This document shows, piece after piece, positions 1 to 6,804 of a DNA stretch of 10,301 nt (positions are counted from its first letter, which is position 1; the number at the start of each line of letters is the position of its first letter). The translations under genes and the position numbers were made by a program. A model generated the notes under the pieces. It saw nothing but the letters and a program-made list of their open reading frames with translations, made no database searches and was not told the DNA's origin. The DNA is from Zygnema cylindricum (lineage: Eukaryota; Streptophyta; Zygnematophyceae; Zygnematales; Zygnemataceae). The DNA lies in contig JBBHKE010002432.1 in NCBI GenBank assembly GCA_037447655.1, positions 1-10,301 on the forward strand, in the 5' to 3' direction.

Positions 1-63
1 GGAGAGGGAGGGAGAGGGAGAAGGAGAGAGGGAGAGGGAGGGGGGGAGAGAAAGGGGGAGCGA

Positions 64-97
<34 letters not shown>

Positions 98-142
98 ATG
101 AGAGAGACACACAGCGAGAGGGAGAGACAGAGAGCGAGAGGG
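1..142. repeat. GA-rich simple repeat at the left edge
   Basis: The tract is almost pure purine on the plus strand (GA, GGA and GGGA units with few interruptions). It is therefore CT-rich on the minus strand, which is the coding strand of the adjacent PAN-like exon, so it probably lies in that gene's first intron. It contains no stop codons in some minus frames only because of its composition. It should not be read as serine/leucine-rich protein. Confidence 0.9.
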
Positions 143-156
143 AAGGAGTTTTATAC

Positions 157-532
157 CGATATTCTCTAACATATATTTTCCAGTAGGTGTCCAAGACCAA
201 TATTCACAGTTGTTTGCGTTGCTGCAGAGGGCGCAGCACTGCTCAATAGTCGTGAGGCTGATCTCATCGCTGATCTCAGCAATCAACGTGTCGCCGTTTG
301 TCGTAAATCCTCCATGAGGTATGAACTTTCCTGCTGCAGCTCCTTCAAATCCGAGAGAAAAGACAGCTGAGAGATCTGACGCTGTAGGACACTTCTGGCA
401 AGTTGACGGCTGAGTTGCAAGAGTTAACGGACACGGTTTCCCGTAGTAATCTGCAGCCGTTTTGAGAGTCTGGTCGAGGGAAATTGCAATGAAAAGGAGA
501 ATCATAAATCCTAACCTTCTTTGCAGATGCAT
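157..532 (-). CDS. First exon of a secreted cysteine-rich protein with a PAN/apple-like module (partial)
   Basis: Read on the minus strand from the ATG at 532-530, the frame stays open for about 125 codons. The N-terminus is a textbook signal peptide: basic start MHLQRR, hydrophobic core GFMILLFIAISL (residues 8-19), and plausible cleavage near residue 27. A mature region with cysteines at 34, 45 and 48 follows. Residues 94-116 then show the spacing typical of PAN_4/apple modules (T-x2-E-CC-x2-C-x5-C-x2-W-x-W-x-P), with Cys 99, 100, 103 and 109 and Trp 112 and 114. PAN modules bind protein or carbohydrate and are common in secreted adhesins of apicomplexans, chromerids and oomycetes. The frame then runs into CT-rich sequence, so a splice donor is needed. 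Candidates are GTATAA at 156-151 (used here) and GTTAGA at 170-165. The rest of the protein lies beyond the left edge. Coding status is well supported by signal plus motif; the exon end is uncertain. Confidence 0.72.
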
Positions 533-613
533 CTTGAATGCCGGTTGGCTACTGCAGCCCTTCTGTTTTTCCCCACTGTTTTTGTTTCTTCGTGCTTTGT
601 TCTTTTCGTTGTT

Positions 614-618
614 ATTGG
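614..618 (-). promoter_or_regulatory. CCAAT box upstream of the PAN-like exon
   Basis: CCAAT on the minus strand lies about 82 bases upstream of the start codon at 532, a typical distance for a CCAAT element if the 5' UTR is short. No convincing TATA box was seen between them. A five-base match is weak evidence by itself. Confidence 0.3.
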
Positions 619-632
619 TTGCTGAAATTAGT

Positions 633-1103
633 TGTAATTAGTTGCTGTAATTAGGTTCAGGGTTAGAAACTTTGAAAGAAATCAAAGTATGTCACAGCGA
701 GATGGTTAAATGGAAAGCAATCTTGAGGGTATAGGTTGGAGGAGTGACAGTTTTTTGAGGCAGTTGCTGATGAGTCGGTTGCTAGAATTAGGAGTCGCCG
801 AACTTAACGGTATTAACGGAATCTGGATCCGAGATTGTAAAGAACTAATGAAATGCTCACACGTCGACGAAGATACAGTCAATCAGTTAAGGCTGCTTCG
901 CGACAAAAGTGTAGGTAAAATAACTTCATGAGGGGTGTCAAATTTAGGAGTGTGACAAACGTCATATCAGTTTGGGGTAACGGCGTAAGATCCCATTCTA
1001 TGCGAAGGCCTGATTGCAACCGCGCAATGATTTCTGCTGACGAAAATCGTCAAATGAGGGTAGAAATCGTAAAGCTGGAAAAACATCGAGATGCCTCAGG
1101 CAG
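633..1103. other. Region between the PAN-like exon and the hAT-like insertion; weak plus-strand open frames
   Basis: I recognise no gene here. Two plus-strand frames are open, 710-931 and 928-1134, overlapping at an ATGA. The first (MESNLEGIGW at its start) has protein-like composition and contains a fair donor, G|GTAAAA at 912, so it could be an exon ending at 911, but it resembles no family I know. The second runs into the transposon at 1104. Two near-identical GTTG(C/T)nTAATTAG units lie at about 630-655. If any of this is coding, it was probably interrupted by the insertion. Confidence 0.3.
1096..1103 (+). repeat. Left 8-bp target site duplication of the hAT-like element
   Basis: TCAGGCAG directly precedes the left terminal inverted repeat and is repeated exactly at 2874-2881, directly after the right terminal repeat. 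Eight bases is the duplication length diagnostic of the hAT superfamily. Confidence 0.9.
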
Positions 1104-1132
1104 CAGAGGTCGCAAAAGTCAAAATTTTACAT

Positions 1133-1250
1133 AACCGAAACCGACCGTTTTTTTTTCTTTCAAAATCTGAGTAACCGACGCCCGACAGGGTTATGTCACG
1201 CTCCAAAATTGTTAACCGTTAACCGACCGGCGTTTACGAAAATAAAAGTT
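1133..1250. repeat. Left subterminal AACCG motif cluster of the hAT-like element
   Basis: AACCG occurs repeatedly, including AACCGAAACCGACCG followed by a run of nine or more T, GTAACCGACG, and GTTAACCGTTAACCGACCGG. The same motif family recurs in the right subterminal region. Clustering next to both ends points to transposase-binding sites; this role is inferred from other hAT elements. Confidence 0.6.
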
Positions 1251-1277
1251 AACCGAAACTCGATTTCTCGCGACTAA

Positions 1278-2089
1278 GGGTATTTTCGCATGTGCTAAAG
1301 TTACAGTTATTTTCTGTCGTTTTCCTCCATAACTTAGAAAAAAACGAGAAAATCCGCAGCCGTACCAAAAAATATAAATTACCACCGTACAAGTTGCGTT
1401 ACCTTGAAACTTTATACGTACAGTAGTTTGTCGTCTAGCACGATACAATTTGTCGTTTAGCGCATTTCGACCCACTTTTGCGTCTTTTCAACACATGTTC
1501 AAACTTTACATCAAATCACCTCGCGATGTGATTTGAAATAAAGTCCAATAAGTTGAGCGAATAGGCAGACACTGTCGCAGGTGTCTGAAGTTTTTTACAA
1601 TTTTTGTACGCGGAGTACCAAAAAAAAAAACACACTGCACGTTTCCAGCCTGTGCGTAATGTTTTGCGTGCGCTGATCCATACAGGGGCCGTCTCTCTCA
1701 AAAACACGTGTCTTCACACAAACGGCTTATGGAAAATATTAGCCACCTGTCGGCAAGTGGGTAGACGATAAACGAAACCGCAAATTTTGTGCGACAGCGA
1801 AAGGTATTTTAGGGTTTCGACACGTCGACAATGTGGCGTACAGACATTACGAAGTCACAAAAATTGTAGAGCGTGCGGAGAAACGCCTCGAATTGAAGGC
1901 GAGTGGAAGTTTCGCCTCATTTTATGTACCATTTCATCTGTCACAATTCTTCGTACACGTCTACGTAAGTCACTTTTTTAAGTGACAAGTTATTTGCGTT
2001 TACATCCGAATGCTCTGGAAGCTGTACGGATAATTTTCGCTAAAAAACAAAATAGCAAGACTAAGTTTCGGTTACATGCGAAAATACCC
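1278..2089. mobile_element. Nested element with TAA duplication and 16-bp terminal inverted repeats (PIF/Harbinger- or Tourist-like)
   Basis: GGGTATTTTCGCATGT at 1278-1293 is matched perfectly in inverted orientation at 2074-2089. The trinucleotide TAA precedes the left end (1275-1277) and follows the right end (2090-2092). A 3-bp TWA duplication with GG-starting termini is the signature of PIF/Harbinger elements and Tourist MITEs. Excising the element with one TAA recreates a TAACCG motif of the host hAT subterminal sequence, which supports the boundaries. The 812-bp interior holds only short open frames. One on the plus strand without ATG (1743-1985, 80 codons) contains a Trp, one Cys and spaced His residues faintly like a BED finger, but I do not call it. 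No DDE transposase or Myb-like protein is visible. Superfamily assignment rests on the termini and duplication only. Confidence 0.68.
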
Positions 2090-2164
2090 TAACCGTGCCC
2101 GCCCATAACCAAAAAAATACAAAATTATCTAATGTACGACGTATGAATAAGCAAATAATTACGA

Positions 2165-2616
2165 TTTGTCGCGATCCCTTAGATTTGCGAAATGAATAGT
2201 GTTTACTAACGTGTCAAATTTGTGACGCTTTGTCGTGTTCCCTAAGATTTGCGAAATGAATAGTGTACTACACCGTGAATCGTTATTAGCCTTATGTACT
2301 CTATATCGGCACCTTAAAATTTTGACATTCATACCTTAAATAGAACAAATTACACTATTTAAGGACATTGACCATAATCTGCCACGTCTCCTGGCACTAA
2401 ATTTGAATGAATGACGCTATATTTTTCTTTACTCTAATAATTTTTTTAGTCTAATAACGATTCGCGGTGTACCCTGTCAGATTTGCGACGCTTTGTCACG
2501 TTCCCTAATATTGCGAAATGAATAGTGTTACTACCTTGTCAGATTTGCGACGCTTTGTCGCGTTCCCTAAGATTTGCAAAAAAAATAGTGTTACTACCGT
2601 GTCATATTTGCGACGC
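2165..2616 (+). repeat. Four-unit tandem repeat, about 63 bp per unit, interrupted by a MITE
   Basis: Units start with TTTGTCGCGTTCCCTAAGAT-like sequence and end with ATTTGCGACGC. They lie at 2165-2228, 2229-2270 plus 2472-2491 (split by the MITE), 2492-2553 and 2554-2616. Each contains GCGAAATGAATAGTG, degraded in the last unit to a run of A followed by TAGTG. The array sits inside the hAT-like element, between the nested Harbinger-like element and the right subterminal cluster. It may be an internal minisatellite that grew after, or was captured with, the element. Confidence 0.88.
2271..2469 (-). mobile_element. 199-bp MITE with TA target duplication, copy 1
   Basis: The element begins CACCGTGAATCGTTATTAG and ends in the inverted form of CACCGCGAATCGTTATTAG, a 19-bp terminal repeat with one mismatch. 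It is flanked by TA at 2269-2270 and 2470-2471. It splits one unit of the tandem repeat. Intact neighbouring units read GTTACTACCTTGTCAG where this site reads GTAC-TA before and TA-CCCTGTCAG after, so exactly one TA was duplicated. A second copy lies inverted at 8105-8303; by my hand alignment the two differ at about 23 of 199 positions with no gaps. TA duplication suggests the Tc1/mariner-like group, but the termini match no family I recognise. It has no coding capacity. Confidence 0.9.
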
Positions 2617-2714
2617 TAATCATGATGTCACGTACTTCCACGATACCAAAGAGTACAAAGTACAATAATGTTGGATTGTATGGACAGTACAAAATTTTCT
2701 TTTTTTTTGGTTTT

Positions 2715-2860
2715 TTGGTTGACCGACCGTAACCGACCGTTTTTTTTTTCTGGTGAATCAACCGACTGCAACCGCCCGGCCCTCAGAATTTGGCAACCGA
2801 ATCCGTTCCGGATCCGGCGCGGGCGGTCGGTTAACGGTCGGTCACGGTTTCGGTTGACCG
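2715..2860. repeat. Right subterminal AACCG/CGGTT motif cluster of the hAT-like element
   Basis: The motif occurs in both orientations: GACCGACCGTAACCGACCG followed by ten T, then AACCGACTGCAACCGCCCGG, and finally CGGTCGGTTAACGGTCGGTC and GGTTTCGGTTGACCG on the approach to the right end. The pattern mirrors the left subterminal cluster. The AACCGACCG plus poly(T) block appears in the same orientation at both ends (about 1140 and 2730). Confidence 0.6.
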
Positions 2861-2873
2861 TTTGTGACCTCTG

Positions 2874-2881
2874 TCAGGCAG
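2874..2881 (+). repeat. Right 8-bp target site duplication of the hAT-like element
   Basis: TCAGGCAG, identical to 1096-1103, directly follows the right terminal repeat CTG at 2871-2873. Confidence 0.9.
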
Positions 2882-3670
2882 GCGGAAATGCGGGTCCGGC
2901 CAGAATTGGAAAGACCGAAAATTGTCCAGCGAAATTTCGGTTTGGCATTTTCGATGCGGCAGAGAATCGGAGAAAAAGTGGATTATCGGGGATAGGCTGA
3001 GGAAAAGATCGGCTAGCAGCACGTTTCGTTTCAAAGTTGTCTGAGCAGCTTTATCCAATCAGGCAATCTAGCCCGTCCATAAATTTTTATGTGTCTAATA
3101 GTCCATTAAGACCGTCCATTTTCATACATTTTTTCTGTTTTTTGTTTTTTTTTTTGAATTCTGTATTCAAATTTGTCTTTTGGCTTTTGCTTTTAGTACC
3201 GTTAAGGTTTACCAAATTTAGAGTACAAAAACCGATACAAACAACCGATATCCGTATGTTTTGGCATGCTCGAACAGCTGAACTCGGAAGATATTCTTTT
3301 GCCAAAACTTGGAAGATATTCTTTGTACACTTGTCATCATGTCCGTCGGCTATCACCCGCTATGGTACGCCAGCTGCTGGTCGCCGGCCGTCAAATATTT
3401 GCTAAACTTCTCTTTCCATGATATGTTTGAGCTGCATTGATGTAGACACTTCAAGCTTCACTTCTTGGTTCCTTGCCCTCTTGATTTGTTCTCTCAGACT
3501 TTTTCCAACAACACGCGTTTGTCTCCTGTTGTCGAAGTTTTCTCTCAGTGAATCCTGTGAAACGGTATCATTTTAAAGCAGGTAACGTGATCCCGTGTGC
3601 GAGTACTTTTTGCGAAGTGTTCATTCTTGTTTGAAGTCAAACTTGTGATTATGTTTCAAACACCAAAGAA
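2882..3670. other. Intergenic DNA after the hAT-like element; probable upstream region of the NTPase gene
   Basis: No gene is recognised. The plus strand becomes T-rich from about 3120, with runs of T around 3126-3155. Open frames here are composition effects. CCAATCAGGC at 3055-3064 contains a CCAAT box. A possible splice donor CAG|GTAACG occurs at 3581-3586 (approximate) and could end a 5' UTR exon of the downstream gene; an acceptor-like site at about 3907 would pair with it. Neither can be proven from sequence alone. Confidence 0.4.
3286..3324 (+). repeat. Direct 14-bp repeat, 25 bp apart
   Basis: GGAAGATATTCTTT occurs exactly at 3286-3299 and 3311-3324. The two copies are 25 bp apart start to start, about two and a half helical turns. 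The location upstream of the NTPase gene would allow a role as paired protein-binding sites, but it could be a chance local duplication. Confidence 0.5.
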
Positions 3671-4427
3671 CTGAATGCCTTGGAATCATTTGTCGGTGTA
3701 TGTTATGTTTATTGCTGTTTGGAAGATGTTTAGTAAGTGTATTTTATGTATATTATTTAAAAGAGCAATGTGCTTGCTTCCTTGCTTCAATCATTGCTGC
3801 TCGTTTAATGTTTCACTCTCCGTTTCTGCTGGACAAATGGTCAACCATTTGTACCAAATTATTGGTCACACCAAATAATATTGCTGCTGCTTTCATTTGT
3901 GAAGCAGGTGATGTGCTCTCAGCTGGATGCCGTTTCTGCACAATGCTTATCACAGTATGCATATCAGGCAGACAGCAGCTGGTAGTAGGAGAATCCCTGC
4001 AGCAATACCTTCAAGGGACACAGTCTACAAAGGACACTGTAGTTTTTCTCGTTCCCAGTCAACGGTAATTTTTGACTATTTTGGATCCGTGACACAGTGC
4101 AAGAGTTGCTTTTGTGTGAGATCTCTTACTTTGACTCAATCTCAGCGTACATGCGGTGAGCTTGAAAGTGACTTAGTTTCTGAGCAAAACGCTGGCGTCA
4201 ACATCGCGGGGCACAAAATAGTCGGTGTTCGGCATTCGCATCATCAGTCAGTAGGGAAGAGTTTTAGAGAGGCGTGGAAGCTGGAATATTCTCGACAGTT
4301 TTGTATGCTCCCCACACGGAAAGGTCTGATCTGTAACCGTGGGAGCAGGACATGCTGTGACTCGTCAGGAAGGTTAGGTGTTAGATTAGCTGACCTTGAA
4401 AGCAGTTTTAAGAGCAGGAGAATAGGA

Positions 4428-6230
4428 ATGACACTACTAGAAGGCAATTTACGACCAGAGCTTGTTGTGGTTGCTTCAAAAAATAATGTGAAGATAGAGG
4501 CCACAAAGCAAGCTTTCAGGAGAGCATTTCCAGAAAACTTTTTTAAGTTTGAAAAGGTCAATGCAGTTTCGGGTGTTGCCGAGCAACCATTATCGGATGA
4601 AGAAACCCTAAGAGGTGCGCGAAACAGGTATGTTCACTTTCAGTCCATCTGTAATATAATGGAAAATAAGTGTATGCCATCATTTGGAGTACCGGCTTTT
4701 CTCAGCATTATATTCTTGCATTTTGTACATAAAAATGTTTGCTAATCATCTGACACAATACAGAATGTTCAGGCCTTTGGATGAACTGGAAGCCATATGA
4801 GTTCATGTAAACTAGTTTATTAGCTTGGTTATGTTGTCAATCTTGAACTCTATAGATGTTGCTGGCAGAATTTCATCCAAATCTTCATGTTAGCTTCCAT
4901 GTATGCTCTGTCCATCATAAGAATGAATGCTGAATTTATAATCTCTGGAGAGTTCAGCAGATAGAAAGGAATTCAATTGTTAATTCAGGTGTTTTTTGTT
5001 TTCTCGACATACTTGCGATTTCCCCAAGAGCGCTACGCTCGAACTTGTGTTGCAGTCTTGTAATGCCCACTCAGAACCAGCAGAAAAGTCTGAATATTGC
5101 CCTGATTGAAGATGCTAGTAGTTCTTGGCTGTTTCTTTCTTTCTCTTCAAAGAAAATGCTGTTATAGATTAAATCCAATTTATGGTCTAGGTTTGTCGAT
5201 TAACATTTTGCCATGTTCTTGTCACTGTTTGCAGAGCCAAGCAGGCCATGCATGTAGTGGAACAGGCAGATTACGTCGTTGCGATTGAAGGAGGCGTGGA
5301 GTGGTCGCGGTTAGAGGCTGAACCACAGTTAATGGCGTTTGCATGGGTGGTAGTTCTCTCCCATGATTTCGAAGGAAAAGCTAGGACTGCAGCATTTATG
5401 CTGCCACCCCCAATTGCAGAACTTATTGCAGGTGAAAATATGTCTCCTAAGCTATGGAAGTCTAGCTTTCTTTTCATATGTCATTTGAGACTCTAAGTGA
5501 CACATGAACCTTTCCAAACATTGTGACCCTCATGCTCTCGTGCATTGCTTCCATAGGAGCAAGTATTTGTCTGTGCGGGGTAGTGAAACAGTTAGACAAC
5601 AAAGGGTGTCGTTTTCTTCGCTTTTTCTTAGCTGTTTCCTTATTTGAATACTCAAAATTGGAGTTGTCCGTGTGTTCTCTTTTCTGTCGGGGAGATTCTA
5701 AAACAAGCAGTTTCACTGTTCTTATTGTCAGGCAAGCTCAATGTCGTGACCGTTTCATACTGTGTAGTCATCACTTTATTCGTTTTTCTGCTGACAGCCT
5801 CACTGCTTGTTTTCAGTTTTTAGGAGGGGATATAAATTGATCTCCTTGTGTTCCCCTATTTTTTATCTTTCTCTTTTCCATTTACGTTTTTTTAGGCATT
5901 TTGTGTAATGTTGCTCCTGGTTCTTCCTTGGTTGTTTCCTCTTTCACTCTGTTTTTTGACAGTTTCATTTTCGTGGAGAGAGTGCTAATGTGAAAACCTG
6001 GCTGATTTCTGCCAGGTGGCATGCAATTGGGAGAGGCTGACGATAAAGTTTTTGGACGAAGTAATGGGAAGCAACAAAATGGTACTGTGGGTATGTTAAC
6101 TCGGGATGAACTAAATCGTCAAACATACTACGAGCATGCCATTACCTTAGCGCTGATTCCGTTCATCAATCCAGACTTATATCGAAGCCCTTCTGTACCT
6201 ATCATTCCAGCAGGATCATTGTCCATATAA
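4428..6230 (+). CDS. Non-canonical purine NTP phosphatase (inosine/xanthosine triphosphatase, DUF84/YjjX family), three exons
   Basis: Exons 4428-4627, 5235-5431 and 6016-6230 join in frame into a 203-residue protein. The family removes ITP and XTP formed by purine deamination, releasing the diphosphate and phosphate, so they are not put into nucleic acid. Visible family motifs, in order: ASKNNVKIEA (16-25) near the N-terminus; EQPLSDEETLRGARNRA (52-68), spanning intron 1; the signature EGGVE (85-89); AFAWVVV (101-107) and ARTAAF (116-121); LGEADDKVFGR (137-147), just after intron 2; KQ and GTVGMLTR (151-162); and YYEHAITLALIPFINPDLY (170-188). Length and motif order match full-length members. 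Both junctions use GT-AG and restore motifs exactly. The ATG at 4428 leaves only 11 residues before the first strand and has G at -3. The frame is also open upstream to 3927 (ATGs at 3927 and 4305), so an N-terminal extension is possible. Eukaryotic PRRC1 proteins carry a related domain, but no proline-rich region is present here. A cytosolic enzyme is expected. Confidence 0.92.
4628..5234 (+). other. Intron 1 of the NTPase gene (607 bases)
   Basis: The donor is AACAG|GTATGT and the acceptor TGTTTGCAG|AGCC. The split falls after the second base of the arginine codon in GARNRA, a motif that is continuous in all family members. The intron is T-rich and contains nothing else recognised. Confidence 0.9.
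5432..6015 (+). other. Intron 2 of the NTPase gene (584 bases)
   Basis: The donor is TTGCAG|GTGAAA and the acceptor TTTCTGCCAG|GTGGC. Removal joins PIAELIA to GGMQLGEADD, restoring the family motif before LGxADxVFG. The interior is strongly T-rich on the coding strand from about 5590 onward. Open frames inside it on either strand are not conserved-looking. Confidence 0.87.
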
Positions 6231-6375
6231 CAAGGCATATAAGGGTAGTCAATGAATTGGTGAGGGCCTAAATTTCAGGGGAGAAAGATTTTTTTTTTTA
6301 AATGAAACAAGAAGCTCAAGTGCCTTAGAATGACTTCAACCCTCCTCTAAAGCTTTTTAATCTTGTTTATCTCCA

Positions 6376-6381
6376 AATAAA
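6376..6381 (+). terminator. Candidate poly(A) signal of the NTPase gene
   Basis: AATAAA lies 146 bases after the TAA stop at 6228-6230, overlapping the repeat-like AAATAAAATAA, and is followed by mixed T-rich sequence. The hexamer is common in AT-rich DNA, so this is positional evidence only. Confidence 0.4.
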
Positions 6382-6486
6382 ATAAGGTAAGCATGAGATA
6401 TTACAAATGAGTTTAGGCAACCTTATATTTAGTCCTTAACGGTTGTGCTCTTTGGCGTGTATCATACAGCGTAAGCTGAACCAAAA

Positions 6487-6561
6487 GTGTTTCAAAACAC
6501 GGAAGCTCCTTTGGTGACCTCCCGTGTACATAGGTTAGGGTTTTGAGAAAACACCAAAAGG
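6487..6561 (+). repeat. Inverted repeats in the NTPase 3' region
   Basis: GTGTTT-CA-AAACAC (6487-6500) can form a short perfect hairpin. CCTTTGGTG (6508-6516) pairs with CACCAAAAGG (6552-6561) apart from one bulged A, with a loop of about 35 bases. The two structures lie side by side. No RNA family is recognised. Confidence 0.35.
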
Positions 6562-6588
6562 ATTACGGTAGTCTGCATTGTACTGTAG

Positions 6589-6726
6589 GTTTATCTGTTT
6601 GCCGCTGTTGAAAAAATACAGTCTAAAAGGAGTGAAAACAGTGAAACGGGAGAGGAGCTGTACTGTCCTTTCACCAACCAGAGCGACAATCTGGAAGAAA
6701 TTGCTCAAGCTATGGTTCCTGTGTGA
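6589..6726 (+). CDS. Possible terminal exon of an unidentified gene
   Basis: After an acceptor-like TACTGTAG ending at 6588, one frame is open for 45 codons to the TGA at 6724-6726. The peptide ends in LYCPFTNQSDNLEEIAQAM and a few more residues, with acidic, coding-like composition unlike the T-rich surroundings. AATAAA follows 73 bases after the stop. This could be the last exon of a plus-strand gene, or an alternative 3' exon of the NTPase gene, whose own stop at 6228 seems natural for the family. I recognise no domain. The open length is not significant by itself, so this is only a candidate. Confidence 0.25.
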   Translation, partial: VYLFAAVEKIQSKRSENSETGEELYCPFTNQSDNLEEIAQAMVPV

Positions 6727-6798
6727 TTTATGCTGCTGACATTATGGATGTTTAGTTTCTTGTCCCTTGTAAGACGTCACAAACTTGGTCAATTTGCC

Positions 6799-6804
6799 AA
6801 TAAA
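6799..6804 (+). terminator. Candidate poly(A) signal after the possible terminal exon
   Basis: AATAAA lies 73 bases after the TGA at 6724-6726. It supports that exon modestly. Confidence 0.3.

Larger units (their letters stand above)
1104..2873. mobile_element. Non-autonomous hAT-like DNA transposon, 1770 bp including nested insertions
   Basis: The ends are CAGAGGTCGCAAA (1104-1116) and, on the other strand, CAGAGGTCACAAA (2873-2861), a 13-bp terminal inverted repeat with one mismatch. CAGRG starts are typical of hAT elements. A perfect 8-bp duplication, TCAGGCAG, flanks it. Both subterminal regions (about 1133-1250 and 2715-2860) are packed with AACCG and AACCGACCG motifs, several followed by runs of T. 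Known hAT transposases bind clustered short subterminal motifs, so these are candidate binding sites. No transposase can be seen: no frame inside is long and none shows the hAT dimerisation domain. It is therefore a deletion derivative or MITE-like element needing a transposase in trans. Without the two nested insertions and their duplications the original element would be about 750 bp. Confidence 0.88.

Noticed and set aside
1743-1985. Possible BED zinc-finger remnant of a hAT transposase
   Set aside because: Only one Cys and loosely spaced His residues are present, with no C-x2-C pair, and there is no ATG. The frame of 80 codons is within chance.
2165-2616. CRISPR-like array
   Set aside because: The units are contiguous tandem repeats without unique spacers, in a eukaryotic transposon context. 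The one long interval is the inserted MITE.
2668-3058. Overlapping frames on both strands across the right end of the hAT-like element
   Set aside because: They cross the transposon boundary at 2873 and include subterminal repeat sequence, so they cannot be an ancestral gene as they stand.
3700-4068. 122-codon plus-strand frame starting MLCLLLFGRC, like a signal peptide
   Set aside because: It lies in T-rich upstream DNA and overlaps the open extension of the NTPase frame in another phase. No motif follows the hydrophobic start.
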